DNA of 64,000 bases. Origin: Magnetovibrio sp. (GTDB taxonomy: Bacteria > Pseudomonadota > Alphaproteobacteria > Rhodospirillales > Casp-alpha2). Below the pieces are notes generated by a model. The model was not told where the DNA came from. It ran no database searches and saw only the letters and a program-made list of their open reading frames with translations. This document shows positions 16,809-26,786 of this stretch, one piece after another. A program made the translations under genes and the position numbers. Location of the stretch: assembly GCA_002690705.1 (NCBI GenBank), contig NZFO01000009.1:116240-180239 (forward strand), written 5' to 3'. Every line of letters begins with the position of its first letter. The first letter of the stretch is position 1.

Positions 16809-17936
16809 TTAGGAAGTTGGTTTTCCGCTCAAAACCTCCATGTCGCTCATAACGTGCTTGACCGCGTCAAGCATAGTTAAAATCTCTGTTTTTCCCAAAC
16901 GACCAATACAGCCGATTCGAAAACTGGGCGATTTGGTTAGCTTCCCAGGATAAATAACAAATCCACGATTTTTTAACATATCGTAAAAACGACTGAATTC
17001 AAAATTGGGGTCGGCTGGCATATAAAACGTAACAATAATGGGAGCTTGAAGATTATCTGGCAAGAGCGTTTCAAATCCTAATTTGCGCATTCCAGTTACT
17101 AATGTAGTAGCATTGGTTCTGTAACGTGAGCCGCGACCTTTGACGCCACCCTCTGATTCAAACTCATTAATTGCGGTGTGAAGCGCGACGATTACGTGTG
17201 TGGGCGGTGTGAAGCGCCATTGATTACTTGCCTCAAGTGCTTTCCATTGATCATGCAAATCAAGGCTAAGCGAGTGTGCGTTATTAGCCGCTGCTTTGAT
17301 AGCCTCACGTTGAATAATGGCGAACGCCATGCCCGGAACGCCCTCTAAACATTTATTTGAGGAAGCTATGAGAGCCTCGAAGGTGACACTTTTCGCATCC
17401 AGTGAAATTGCGCCAAACGCGCTCATAGCATCAATAATAAGTTTTCGATTATGTTGTGCTGTTGTCTCGGCGATAGCCTCGATTGGATTGAGAATCCCCG
17501 AAGTAGTTTCGCAATGGACAGCAACGACATGTGTAATATTAGGGTCCTTTATAAGTGTGGCCTCCAATTCCTGCATTGATACACACTCGTTCTCAGGGGT
17601 TTCAATAATTGTATAAGATCGTTCTATATAACTGATTATCTTTGCAATACGGTGACCGTATGCGCCATTAATCAAGATCAAAGCTTTGCCGTTACGCGGG
17701 AGTAGCGTGCCAATGGCAGCCTCCACAGCAAATGTTCCACTGCCTTGCAAGGGAATGCAAACGTGGGAGTCAACTGCGTTAACAATCCTGAGAAGCTGCT
17801 CTCGGACGCGACCATCCATCTTTAAAAATGTTGTGTCACGTGATCCCCAATCGTGGAGCATTGCGGTTTTTGTTTCATAAGAGGTTGTCAATGGGCCGGG
17901 AGTGAATAAAAGAGGATCGTTTGCCTTGGAGCTCAT
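16809..17936 (-). CDS. phnW: 2-aminoethylphosphonate-pyruvate transaminase
   Basis: 375 residues. PLP-dependent transfer of the amino group of 2-aminoethylphosphonate to pyruvate, yielding phosphonoacetaldehyde and alanine. The sequence agrees well with PhnW: LLFTPGPLTTS, PLQGSGTFAVEAAIGTL, HCETTSGILNPIE, IDAMSAFGA (Asp on the PLP nitrogen), SNKCLEGVPGM (Schiff-base Lys), and QWRFTPPTHV. No phnX, phnA or phnY is visible in the window, so the fate of phosphonoacetaldehyde must be decided elsewhere. The upstream SDR is 39 bp away. Confidence 0.92.
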   Translation of the reverse strand: MSSKANDPLLFTPGPLTTSYETKTAMLHDWGSRDTTFLKMDGRVREQLLRIVNAVDSHVCIPLQGSGTFAVEAAIGTLLPRNGKALILINGAYGHRIAKIISYIERSYTIIETPENECVSMQELEATLIKDPNITHVVAVHCETTSGILNPIEAIAETTAQHNRKLIIDAMSAFGAISLDAKSVTFEALIASSNKCLEGVPGMAFAIIQREAIKAAANNAHSLSLDLHDQWKALEASNQWRFTPPTHVIVALHTAINEFESEGGVKGRGSRYRTNATTLVTGMRKLGFETLLPDNLQAPIIVTFYMPADPNFEFSRFYDMLKNRGFVIYPGKLTKSPSFRIGCIGRLGKTEILTMLDAVKHVMSDMEVLSGKPTS

Positions 17937-17975
17937 TATGATTTAGTCCTTTTTTCCGACTTTAAATCAGTCATT

Positions 17976-18692
17976 TCAACAGGTAACCAATGCACCGTTA
18001 TTTGTACATTCTGGTTCAGCAAGTGATACAAATGCGTCTGTTAGAGCCTCTGGCGGTTTAACGTTCATCGGATTTTCTCCGGGCATGGCTTGGGCACGCA
18101 TAGCGGTGCGGGTGCTTCCGGGGTTGATCAAGTTGCAACGGATGGACGATCCGGTAATTTCTTTAGCATAGATGCGAACTGCCATTTCTAAAGCGGCTTT
18201 AGACACAGCATAAGCAGACCAATAGGCACGGGGGTTTCCACCGACTGTTGATGTAACAAATATCGCTCGCCCTGAGTCTGATCGGCGTAATAACGGATCC
18301 ATGGCTCGGATTAAACGCCAATTTGCCGTCAAATTAATAGCCATTACTTGATCCCAAAGTCTGGGATCGGCATGCCCAAGTGGTCCTAAGCTGCCAAGAA
18401 TTCCAGCATTCCCGACCAAAACATCTAACCTTCCAAAACGCTCATTTAAAGCCGCAGCTGCGTGGTCTATCTTCTCAAAGTCGGTAAGGTCCATAGGAAT
18501 CAGTGTTGCCGGGGCCCCGGTGATACTCTGGATTTCGTCATCTAACTCTTCGAGGGCTCCCGTCGTACGTGCAATTAGAATTAAATGCGCGCCCTCCTTG
18601 GCATAACGCCGCGCAACAGCTGCACCGATTCCGCGTGACGCACCTGTGATCAGGATATAACGGCCTTCGAGGCGGCGGATGTCCTCTTTCAA
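17976..18692 (-). CDS. SDR-family oxidoreductase adjacent to purF
   Basis: 238 residues, a classical short-chain dehydrogenase/reductase: cofactor motif TGASRGIGAAVA, NAGILG, and catalytic SAYAVSKAA (Tyr-x3-Lys) with the Ser in VTSTVGG. The start overlaps the purF stop by 4 bp, so translation is probably coupled. The purF-SDR pair recurs in Alphaproteobacteria; the substrate is not known. Confidence 0.9.
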   Translation of the reverse strand: MKEDIRRLEGRYILITGASRGIGAAVARRYAKEGAHLILIARTTGALEELDDEIQSITGAPATLIPMDLTDFEKIDHAAAALNERFGRLDVLVGNAGILGSLGPLGHADPRLWDQVMAINLTANWRLIRAMDPLLRRSDSGRAIFVTSTVGGNPRAYWSAYAVSKAALEMAVRIYAKEITGSSIRCNLINPGSTRTAMRAQAMPGENPMNVKPPEALTDAFVSLAEPECTNNGALVTC

Positions 18693-20152
18693 GCTTCTTC
18701 ATCCAAGAGAGTAAAAAGAGTTGGCGACGTGAATTTCTGTTTATCGGATAGTGAAATTGGGTAATCACCAGTAAAGCATGCATCGCAGAATTGTGGTGCT
18801 TTATTTTCTCGCTTATTCAGCCCTACGGCCCGATACAGTCCATCAAGAGAAATAAAAGCTAATGAGTCAACTTTGATATGCTTCGCCATATTCTCGACAT
18901 TGAAGCGACCTGCTAATAACTCCTCTTTTTTTGGTGTATCAATACCGTAGAAGCAAGGGTCGGTCGTTGGAGGGGAGGAAATTCGCATGTGAACCTCTTT
19001 TGCCCCAGCGCTTCGAACCATTTCGACGATTTTCATGGAAGTGGTTCCACGGACGATTGAGTCGTCGACAAGAACGACACGTTTGCCTTTTAATCGTCCC
19101 ACATTGGCGTTGTGCTTTAGGCGTACTCCCAAGTGCCTTATATGATCACTTGGCTCAATAAAGGTGCGTCCGACGTAGTGATTACGGATGATTCCTAATT
19201 CAAATGGTATTCCAGCTTCTCCAGCATATCCAAGTGCTGAAGGCACACCAGAATCTGGGACAGGCACAACGATATCAGCATCCACGTGGCTTTCGCGGGC
19301 AAGTTCTGCACCGATATTTTTTCGAGCATCATAAACATTTCGACCCTCCACTAGACTGTCGGGGCGTGCGAAATAGATATATTCAAAAATACAAAATCTT
19401 GATGAGCGTTCAACGAAGGGTTTAATGCTTCGCAAGCCTTTTTCATCGATCACAAGAATTTCACCGGGTTCGACATCACGAATAAAGTCTGCGCCAATAA
19501 TATCAAAGGCACACGTTTCTGAGCTTAAGACGTAACTACCGGCCAATTTACCGAGTATTAGGGGTCTTACACCGTATGGGTCACGTGCGCCAATGAGCTT
19601 TTTCTGGGTAATTGCGACTAGTGAATATGCCCCCTCGATTTGACCTAGGGCGTCTGTTAGGCGGTCGACTACCCTCCCATAGGCACTGCGTGCAATTAGG
19701 TGGATTATCGTTTCGGTATCGCTGGTAGATTGAAAAAGACAGCCCCTATCTACAAGACTTTTCCGAACTTCATAGGCATTGGTGAGATTCCCATTATGGG
19801 CGACGGCGAGGCCACCAAATTTAAAATCGCCAAATAGTGGTTGGACGTTTCTTAGGACGGTATCCCCGCTAGTAGAATAACGAACATGGCCAATCGAGAC
19901 GTTTCCAGCTAATCGCTCCATAACTGCCGAAGAATTAAAGTTATCGCCGACAAGGCCAAGGGCTCTGTGAGAATAAAATTGACCGCCGTCATAGGCAACA
20001 ATTCCGGCGGACTCTTGCCCTCGATGTTGCAAAGCATGCAGACCGAGTGCTGTATGAGCTGCCGCATCTGGATGACCGTAAATACCAAAAACCCCGCATT
20101 CATCGTGAAAATGGTCGTCATCTGAATATGATATTGAAGTCAATTGTTTCAT
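18689..20152 (-). CDS. purF: Amidophosphoribosyltransferase
   Basis: 487 residues. It makes phosphoribosylamine from PRPP and glutamine, the first step of purine synthesis. The N-terminal nucleophile Cys is in DECGVFGIYG after a short propeptide to be removed; GHVRYSTSGD and the glutamine channel follow. The C-terminal phosphoribosyltransferase domain has VVLVDDSIVRGTTS. Near the end NVENMAKHI and FCDACFTGDYP agree with the family. It is 46 bp downstream of cvpA, the same order as in E. coli (cvpA-purF). Confidence 0.96.
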   Translation of the reverse strand: MKQLTSISYSDDDHFHDECGVFGIYGHPDAAAHTALGLHALQHRGQESAGIVAYDGGQFYSHRALGLVGDNFNSSAVMERLAGNVSIGHVRYSTSGDTVLRNVQPLFGDFKFGGLAVAHNGNLTNAYEVRKSLVDRGCLFQSTSDTETIIHLIARSAYGRVVDRLTDALGQIEGAYSLVAITQKKLIGARDPYGVRPLILGKLAGSYVLSSETCAFDIIGADFIRDVEPGEILVIDEKGLRSIKPFVERSSRFCIFEYIYFARPDSLVEGRNVYDARKNIGAELARESHVDADIVVPVPDSGVPSALGYAGEAGIPFELGIIRNHYVGRTFIEPSDHIRHLGVRLKHNANVGRLKGKRVVLVDDSIVRGTTSMKIVEMVRSAGAKEVHMRISSPPTTDPCFYGIDTPKKEELLAGRFNVENMAKHIKVDSLAFISLDGLYRAVGLNKRENKAPQFCDACFTGDYPISLSDKQKFTSPTLFTLLDEEA

Positions 20153-20198
20153 AATTGCTCCATGGTTGGATTTCCTGATTGCCAGTTACCATGCTTGG

Positions 20199-20879
20199 TC
20201 ATTGCAGTGTATTTCCTATAAGACGGTCCATTTCCTGCCGTTGGCGCTGGCGATAGCCCTCGGGTGATCCGGGAGCAACAGTTTTGGATTTTGGTGTAAT
20301 AATATCTAATACTACTTTGCCGGGAGTACTATTTGCGCCGTTGCTAATGGGTTTGGTTCCGAGCATTCTCGTCGATTCATTGAGATTATCGGGCAATAGA
20401 ATAATCAATTCTCGTGCGGATAGCTCAATCAATTTCATTGTACGTGCATTTTTGACAAAGTCTGGGCGGTTATCCTGTGGTATCACTAAATCTAATCCAA
20501 TATAGGCAATAATAACGATTAACGCACCCCGAATTAAGCCAAAAAGAAATCCAAGAGCCCGGTCGAGTGCGTTTAGCGCACTCGCTTGGACACGCTTCGA
20601 AATAGATCGCGTTACGATAGATAAAAAAACAAGTGTTACTAAAAAAGTACCAACACCAGTTGTGAGATCGGCAACCAATTCCATCGAGATTAATTGACGG
20701 GTAAAGGCCTGAAGGTGGGGAAAGCTATAAAATGTCACAAATATGGCGCCGATCCAACCTGCGATGGCTAATACCTCGTGAACAAAGCCCCGAGCGCGTG
20801 CAAGTAGAGCTGAAATTACCAGTGCGGCAATAACGCCGATATCAAAAATATTTATGGGAAACTCACTTAACCCCTCCAT
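20199..20879 (-). CDS. cvpA: CvpA-family membrane protein
   Basis: 226 residues. Four hydrophobic segments (IGVIAALVISALLARARGF; VLAIAGWIGAIFVTFYSF; TTGVGTFLVTLVFLSIVT; LGFLFGLIRGALIVIIAYIGL) and the conserved ALDRALGFLFGLIRG motif identify CvpA, first linked to colicin V production and membrane homeostasis. The hydrophilic C-terminus ends in a charged tail (YRQRQRQEMDRLI). It begins 1 bp before radA ends on the same strand and precedes purF. Confidence 0.9.
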   Translation of the reverse strand: MEGLSEFPINIFDIGVIAALVISALLARARGFVHEVLAIAGWIGAIFVTFYSFPHLQAFTRQLISMELVADLTTGVGTFLVTLVFLSIVTRSISKRVQASALNALDRALGFLFGLIRGALIVIIAYIGLDLVIPQDNRPDFVKNARTMKLIELSARELIILLPDNLNESTRMLGTKPISNGANSTPGKVVLDIITPKSKTVAPGSPEGYRQRQRQEMDRLIGNTLQ

Positions 20880-20880
20880 T

Positions 20881-22299
20881 TCAGGCTTTACCCTGCAATA
20901 CAGAATTAAAATTATTCAAGTTATTCTCATTAAATAAAAGGACTAAATCCCTCAAGTGCTCAACCTGGAGTATCTGTAATTCTGTATCTGAGGCTCTTGA
21001 TTGGTTGCACTTTGATTTATCCCGTTGAGCTGGGATAATCGCACGTGCAAACCCAAGTTTTTCCGCCTCTTTTAATCGAACATCCATTTGCGATACTGCT
21101 CGCACCTCACCAGATAAACCTAATTCTCCGAATACTACAGTCTCTGATATAACTGGATGGCCTGTGAATGAGGATATCAAGGCGGCGGCTACAGCCAAAT
21201 CTGCGGCTGGCTCTTTAATTCTTAGTCCCCCGGCGACATTGAGATACACCTCAGAGCCTGCGAGAACAACTCCACAACGCGCCTCCAAAACTGCCATTAT
21301 CATCGCTAAGCGACTAGAGTCCCAACCGACGACGGCACGTCTTGGTGTTGCTTGCTGAGATGGCGCGATTAGAGATTGGATCTCCAGAAGCATTGGTCTT
21401 GAGCCCTCAAGTCCAGCAAACACTGAGGCGCCAGTAACTTCACTCTGGTGATTTGTTAAAAAAAGGGCTGAGGGATTTGGGACCTCAAGCAGCCCCTTAT
21501 CTGACATTTCGAATACACCGATTTCATCAGTCGGACCAAATCGATTTTTTACTGAACGGAGAATACGAAACTGATGGCTGGGGTCTCCCTCAAAATAAAG
21601 AACAGTGTCGACCATATGCTCAAGAACCCTCGGGCCAGCAATCGCGCCTTCTTTAGTCACATGCCCTACCAATATTAGAGCGAATCCAAGATGTTTCGCA
21701 CACCGAATTAACTCCTGCGCTGATGTCCGAACTTGCGTAACAGTTCCTGGTGCTGAATCTAGGCTATCCACGTACACGCATTGTATAGAGTCGATAATTA
21801 CTACGTCCGGGGCGCTCGTTCCTTCGAGTGTCGAGATTATATCTCTGACTGAGGTGGTTGAGGCAAGGCCTACATGTGCTTCTGCCAAATTCAGGCGAGC
21901 CGCGCGGAGTCGAAGTTGATCTATCGCTTCTTCGCCGGATATGTATACCACGCGGTTACCCCCGCCTAGTATCGCCGCCGCTTGAATCAACAATGTAGAT
22001 TTGCCAATCCCCGGGTCACCACCTAATAATGTGGCTGATCCGGGTACTAAGCCACCACCATTCACTCGATCAAATTCAGAGAGACCGCTAATGTATCTTG
22101 GAGGAGGTTTTTCATCGCCCCTTAAGCCAACTAGCTCAATCTTCCGTCCTTTAAGGGTACCCAAACCCTGCGGAACCAGTTGTAAACTATCCTCTTCTGA
22201 CAAACTATTCCAAGCGCCGCAAGAATCGCAACGGCCATTCCATTTGGGATGGATCGTGCCGCACTGAGCGCAAACATACCTGGTTGCTTTTCGTGCCAA
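20881..22299 (-). CDS. radA: DNA repair protein RadA (Sms)
   Basis: 472 residues. N-terminal four-Cys zinc finger (CAQCGTIHPKWNGRCDSC), RecA-like ATPase (Walker A GGDPGIGKSTLL, Walker B VVIIDSIQ), the RadA-specific KNRFG motif in SVKNRFGPTDEIGVFEM, and a Lon-like C-terminal domain (LNVAGGLRIKEPAADLAVAAALIS). In the family it is a branch-migration helicase in recombination and repair. Just upstream of cvpA with 1 bp between. Confidence 0.96.
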   Translation of the reverse strand: MARKATRYVCAQCGTIHPKWNGRCDSCGAWNSLSEEDSLQLVPQGLGTLKGRKIELVGLRGDEKPPPRYISGLSEFDRVNGGGLVPGSATLLGGDPGIGKSTLLIQAAAILGGGNRVVYISGEEAIDQLRLRAARLNLAEAHVGLASTTSVRDIISTLEGTSAPDVVIIDSIQCVYVDSLDSAPGTVTQVRTSAQELIRCAKHLGFALILVGHVTKEGAIAGPRVLEHMVDTVLYFEGDPSHQFRILRSVKNRFGPTDEIGVFEMSDKGLLEVPNPSALFLTNHQSEVTGASVFAGLEGSRPMLLEIQSLIAPSQQATPRRAVVGWDSSRLAMIMAVLEARCGVVLAGSEVYLNVAGGLRIKEPAADLAVAAALISSFTGHPVISETVVFGELGLSGEVRAVSQMDVRLKEAEKLGFARAIIPAQRDKSKCNQSRASDTELQILQVEHLRDLVLLFNENNLNNFNSVLQGKA

Positions 22300-22415
22300 A
22301 TTAAACCCTTTTTCATCCCGGTTGGAAGATTTCGGAACGTAGCCCTGACCCAGTCATTGCCATAGAGGATTTGAGCGCCCCACACAACCCGATTAGGTCC
22401 TCGTAAGTTATGATC

Positions 22416-23183
22416 CTACGCTCGTAAAGCCATTTTTATCGGTCCCTCAGTGCGGCCATTAATAAACTGATCGAGCACCTTACTTCCAGAATTATCGACA
22501 TCTGATACTGGGCCTGTCCAGGAAATTTTACCTTGGTGGAGCATGGCTATCGTGTTACCAATTTTTCGGGCCGATTGCATGTCGTGGGTAATAGTTATCG
22601 CTGTGGCACCTATTTTATCATTTACCGCTAAAATAAGATCATTGATGACGTCTGCCATAATTGGGTCAAGCCCTGTGGTAGGTTCATCAAAAAAAACGAT
22701 CGATGGGTCAGACGCGATAGCTCTCGCTAACCCTACACGCTTCTGCATCCCAAACGACAGATCAGTAGGTGATAGATCACAAATTTTTTCACCAAGTCCA
22801 ACAAGTGCCAATTTATCCAAGGCTAAAGTGCGGGCTGCCTCTCGAGAAAGTTTATTTTTTGCCAAAAGCCCGAAAGCAACATTCTCCCACACTGGCATGC
22901 TATCGAACAAAGCAGCGCCTTGAAACATCACGCCAATGTGGTCATTAATTTTTTCTCGCTGACTCGCTGTCATTCTCAAAATATTGTTTCCATCTATCTC
23001 TATTTTACCTTGTTCTGGCGTTAAGAGACCTAGTACACATTTAAGGGTAACTGATTTCCCAGTTCCTGATCCACCAATTATCACAACCGAATCACCTTTT
23101 TTGATCTCGAGTGTAATTCCGGCCAACACATGTTTAGAGCCAAAATTTTTGTGTACATCCTGTATGGAAATTTGCGCTGTCAT
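22416..23183 (-). CDS. mlaF: MlaF-type ABC transporter ATP-binding protein
   Basis: 255 residues. Walker A GGSGTGKS, signature DLSFGMQKRVGLARA, Walker B IVFFDEPTTGLDP and H-loop TITHDM. Together with the overlapping permease it belongs to the Mla/VacJ-Ttg2 class that moves phospholipids between the membranes. ATG lies within the last codons of mlaE (4-bp overlap). The substrate-binding MlaD is not in the window next to it. Confidence 0.92.
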   Translation of the reverse strand: MTAQISIQDVHKNFGSKHVLAGITLEIKKGDSVVIIGGSGTGKSVTLKCVLGLLTPEQGKIEIDGNNILRMTASQREKINDHIGVMFQGAALFDSMPVWENVAFGLLAKNKLSREAARTLALDKLALVGLGEKICDLSPTDLSFGMQKRVGLARAIASDPSIVFFDEPTTGLDPIMADVINDLILAVNDKIGATAITITHDMQSARKIGNTIAMLHQGKISWTGPVSDVDNSGSKVLDQFINGRTEGPIKMALRA

Positions 23184-24010
23184 TTAGCAAAGAACGCTTC
23201 AGTAAGTATGTAGTCAAAGCACAGGATCAAAATGGATGCTGAGACCACAGCATTGGTTGTAGCTCGACCGACCCCTTGTGCCCCTCCCCTAGAATTGTAT
23301 CCATGATAGCAGCCCATAAGTGTTACCAAGAAACCAAAAACTGAGGCCTTTACGAGTCCCGAGACAACATCTGATACCTCCAAAAATTCCAAGGTGTTAC
23401 GAATATAATTCGAAGCATTGAAATCGAGCTTGTAAACCGCTACCAAGTAACCGCCAAAAACCCCAATAATATCTGCAATAAAAACTAGGATAGGCAGCAT
23501 CGTGACGCCTGCAATTAGACGCGGGGCAACCAAATACTTCATCGGGTTTGTCGAGAGTGTTGTCAGTGCATCGATTTGTTCGGTTACGCGCATTGTACCA
23601 ATCTCTGCGGCCATTGCGGCCCCGATCCGGCCTGCGACCATTAGACCAGCCAGTACAGGTCCTAGTTCGCGCGTGATTGATAAAACAACTACGTTTGCAA
23701 TTGCACCTTCTGCTGAAAATCGTGCAAAACCGGTATAGCTTTGTAACGCTAAAACCATACCTGCGAAGACTGCTGTTAAGCCAACTACAGGCAGAGAATA
23801 AAACCCAATTTCAATCATTTGACGGTAGATTATGCGAAAATACCATGGTCCTCTTAAACAATGAGAGGTTCCTTCCAAGGTAAATAGACTAAGTCGCCCG
23901 GCTGTCATAAGAAAAGATAGGATTACCCGCCCAATGGCTTGCAAAAATTGGAATGGTTTAATTTGCGTTTTTGGATACCTGTTAGTTGACATCTTTTCAA
24001 TCTGCCTCAT
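23180..24010 (-). CDS. mlaE: MlaE-type ABC transporter permease
   Basis: 276 residues from ATG 24010, one base after the alr stop; a longer frame overlaps alr and is rejected. ATG 23992 (MSTNRY) is an alternative. The MlaE domain is clear: YRQMIEIGFYSLPVVGLTAVFAGMVLALQ, SITRELGPVLAGLMVAGRIGAAMAAEIGTM with the conserved EIG coupling region, and several membrane spans to the C-terminus. It pairs with MlaF for phospholipid transport in the inner membrane. Confidence 0.91.
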   Translation of the reverse strand: MRQIEKMSTNRYPKTQIKPFQFLQAIGRVILSFLMTAGRLSLFTLEGTSHCLRGPWYFRIIYRQMIEIGFYSLPVVGLTAVFAGMVLALQSYTGFARFSAEGAIANVVVLSITRELGPVLAGLMVAGRIGAAMAAEIGTMRVTEQIDALTTLSTNPMKYLVAPRLIAGVTMLPILVFIADIIGVFGGYLVAVYKLDFNASNYIRNTLEFLEVSDVVSGLVKASVFGFLVTLMGCYHGYNSRGGAQGVGRATTNAVVSASILILCFDYILTEAFFAK

Positions 24011-24011
24011 G

Positions 24012-25124
24012 TCAAAATTTTTTTCTGATGTAACGACGATGATACCGCGAGCCAAGGTTTGTAAGAATCTCATGACTAATCGTTCTTGCACGAGCTGCGA
24101 CGCTATCGACGCTGATATTTGAACCAATAAATTCAACCCAGTCACCCGGTCTGCAGTCTTCAGGCTTAATATTAGTTGCATCTAACATAATTAAATCCAT
24201 CGTAATACGACCAATTATAGTCAGCGGTTGTCCATCGAGGTAACCATGACCACTTCCCGTGATTGAACGTAAATAACCGTCTGCATAGCCTAATGATACG
24301 GTAGCTATTCTCGTGGGTTTTTCAACGGTGTAGGTTCCGCCGTAACTAACTGTCTCTCCTGCTGAGGCATTACGCACTTGGAGAACTCTCGCATGAAGTG
24401 ATAAAACTTGTAGCATCGGGTTTTGGAGCCACGGTGTGGGGTTGCAGCCATATAGGGCTATTCCCGGCCTGACCACGTCGCCACGATAATGTTTTCCTAG
24501 GAAAATCCCGGCGGAGTTTGCAAAGCTAGTTTTACCCATTGGCAGAATATGGCGAGCTGACTCAAAAGCTATTCTTTGTTCTTTGTTCTGGGCATTTTTT
24601 TCCTCATCAGCTGACGCAAAATGGGAGAGCACCAATCGAATATCCATTCCGGCAAGATGTTTTTTGTCTTTCGCTAAAATTTGTAATTCATCTGGTGGCA
24701 AGCCTAATCTGCGCATGCCGGTATCAACATGGATGTCGCACGGTAGAGGCTTTGCGGCGCAAAATGCACGCCAACGAGCAATCTCATCTAGACTCCCCAG
24801 AACAGGGATTAAGTTATAATCCTGATACAATTCGGCGCCACCTGGCAGTAGCCCATTTAAGATGTGAATTTCTGCGGATGGTAACAGTTTTCGCAAAAAA
24901 ACCCCCTCGCTAACATGTGCAGTAAAGAATACTTTACATCCGCAATCCCAAAGAACAGGTGCGACACGATTGATACCCATGCCGTACGCATCCGCCTTCA
25001 CCACTCCCGCTGTTTCGGCTTTCTCAGCGTTTCGCTTAAGGAGTAGATAATTTTCCGCCAAAGCATCGAGGTTTATGGTTGCGATTGCGCCAGCTTGGAT
25101 CTTGGAGACTTGTTTCACGCGCAT
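24012..25124 (-). CDS. alr: Alanine racemase
   Basis: 370 residues. PLP enzyme that supplies D-alanine for peptidoglycan. The Schiff-base Lys is K43 (GVVKADAYGMG); VDTGMRRLGL, FANSAG, RPGIALYG, the catalytic Tyr in TVSYGGTY and VSLGYADGYLR are all in place. Located between dnaB (46 bp) and mlaE (1 bp), the usual alphaproteobacterial order after dnaB. Confidence 0.95.
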   Translation of the reverse strand: MRVKQVSKIQAGAIATINLDALAENYLLLKRNAEKAETAGVVKADAYGMGINRVAPVLWDCGCKVFFTAHVSEGVFLRKLLPSAEIHILNGLLPGGAELYQDYNLIPVLGSLDEIARWRAFCAAKPLPCDIHVDTGMRRLGLPPDELQILAKDKKHLAGMDIRLVLSHFASADEEKNAQNKEQRIAFESARHILPMGKTSFANSAGIFLGKHYRGDVVRPGIALYGCNPTPWLQNPMLQVLSLHARVLQVRNASAGETVSYGGTYTVEKPTRIATVSLGYADGYLRSITGSGHGYLDGQPLTIIGRITMDLIMLDATNIKPEDCRPGDWVEFIGSNISVDSVAARARTISHEILTNLGSRYHRRYIRKKF

Positions 25125-25170
25125 TACAAGTTATCCGATTGCCGGGTATGAGGTTACGGTAATTACTAAC

Positions 25171-26697
25171 TTAAGAGCCAAAATAAGTGTTATCATGATG
25201 TTGATCGAGATCTCCAAACCGGGTGAACTGACCATCAAACATAAGTTTAACAATCCCAATCGGGCCATGTCGCTGTTTAGCAACAATTAATTCGGCAATA
25301 TTATTTACCCGGGATAATCTCTCTTGCCAATTATTGACTCGCTGTGAAAATTTTTCTGCATTCTCATCGGCTCGTTGCTTGGGTTCCGCCTTAGCAAGAT
25401 AATATTCATCCCGGTAGATAAATGCCACGACATCAGCATCCTGTTCGATTGAACCAGATTCTCGTAAATCAGCCAGTTGAGGTCGTTTATCTTCTCGGTT
25501 TTCAACTTGCCGGGAGAGTTGTGACAAAGCAACTACGGGAACGTGTAATTCTTTAGCTAAAGTTTTTAAACCGCGTGTGATTTCTGAAACTTCCTGAACA
25601 CGTCCATCATTGCGAGCATTTGAAGACCCAGAGATTAATTGCAGATAATCTACGATAATTAATCCTAATTTATGTTGTCTTTTTAAACGTCTGGCCCGGG
25701 TCCTTAGCGCGCTTACAGTTAGGGCAGGTGTGTCATCTATGAAAACAGGAACTTGGTGCAGTATTTGGCTTGCTTGAACCAGGCGAGTGAATTCCTCATT
25801 AGTTAGCTCGCCTTTACGCATGCGGTCTGATGAAATATTTGATTGTTCGGAAAGAATTCTTGCCGCTAGTTGCTCTGCAGACATTTCTAGCGAAAAAAAA
25901 CCAACCACAGCTCCTTCCTCGCCCTCTTCTTCCAAGTAGTCCTTGGCTGCATTATAAGCAATGTTAGTAGCCAATGCTGTTTTCCCCATGGCCGGCCGGC
26001 CGGCAAGAATAACCAAATCTGAAGGGTGTAACCCTCCCAGTAAACGGTCTAAATCTCGAAAGCCACTGCTAACGCCTGCCAATTTTCCGTCGCGTTTATG
26101 AGCTGCTTCCGCAACTTGAATCGCACGTACGATCGATTCTTTAAATTCTAGAAAACCACCCTCATAAGTTCCAGCTGTAGCGAGACTGTAAAGGGTTTGC
26201 TCGGCTGCTTCTATCTGATCATTAGCTGTTTCATCTATTTCACCTGTGTACGCCCGGTTTACTACGTCTTCACCAAGATTAATTAGTTCCCGCTTAAGAT
26301 ACAGGTCATGTATAATTCTGCCATATTCTTGTGCATTAATTACTGTTACGGCGGAAGAAGTGATTTCGTCAAGGTACGCCGGGCCACCGACATCGCCCAA
26401 GCTCTCTTCATTTTGAAAGTATCTTTGAAGTGTTATTGAATCTGCTATCTGCCCACGCTCAATCAGTTTTGAGCAAGCTCCATAAATTCGGCCGTTTTGC
26501 AAAAGTGCAAAATGCTGAGACTGGAGATAATCGGATACCATTTCATAGGCCCGATTATTAGCAAAAATCGCACCAAGGAGGGCTTTTTCAGCTTCTATGT
26601 TATGAGGAGATTGCCGAGAAATTCCAGTTTGGCCGTGGTCTCTCTCTTTTTCCATGGCGGAATGTAAATTGGGTGGTGAAGCAATTAACGTTGTCAT
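25171..26697 (-). CDS. dnaB: Replicative DNA helicase DnaB
   Basis: 508 residues. N-terminal DnaG-interacting domain (NIEAEKALLGAIF), linker, then RecA-type helicase domain with Walker A GRPAMGKTA, FFSLEMSAEQLAAR, Walker B IIVDYLQLI, VALSQLSRQVE and the arginine region RLSRVNNIAELIVAKQRHGP. Unwinds DNA at the fork. Two DnaA-box-like 9-mers lie in the 293-bp region before the start. Confidence 0.96.
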   Translation of the reverse strand: MTTLIASPPNLHSAMEKERDHGQTGISRQSPHNIEAEKALLGAIFANNRAYEMVSDYLQSQHFALLQNGRIYGACSKLIERGQIADSITLQRYFQNEESLGDVGGPAYLDEITSSAVTVINAQEYGRIIHDLYLKRELINLGEDVVNRAYTGEIDETANDQIEAAEQTLYSLATAGTYEGGFLEFKESIVRAIQVAEAAHKRDGKLAGVSSGFRDLDRLLGGLHPSDLVILAGRPAMGKTALATNIAYNAAKDYLEEEGEEGAVVGFFSLEMSAEQLAARILSEQSNISSDRMRKGELTNEEFTRLVQASQILHQVPVFIDDTPALTVSALRTRARRLKRQHKLGLIIVDYLQLISGSSNARNDGRVQEVSEITRGLKTLAKELHVPVVALSQLSRQVENREDKRPQLADLRESGSIEQDADVVAFIYRDEYYLAKAEPKQRADENAEKFSQRVNNWQERLSRVNNIAELIVAKQRHGPIGIVKLMFDGQFTRFGDLDQHHDNTYFGS

Positions 26698-26786
26698 GAC
26701 AGACTTACCCTACACGGGATGCAAGCGCGTTGTTATCTGGAAAATATAATCCATCGGGGATGAAATTGTTGTAAACCCCTTCTGGT

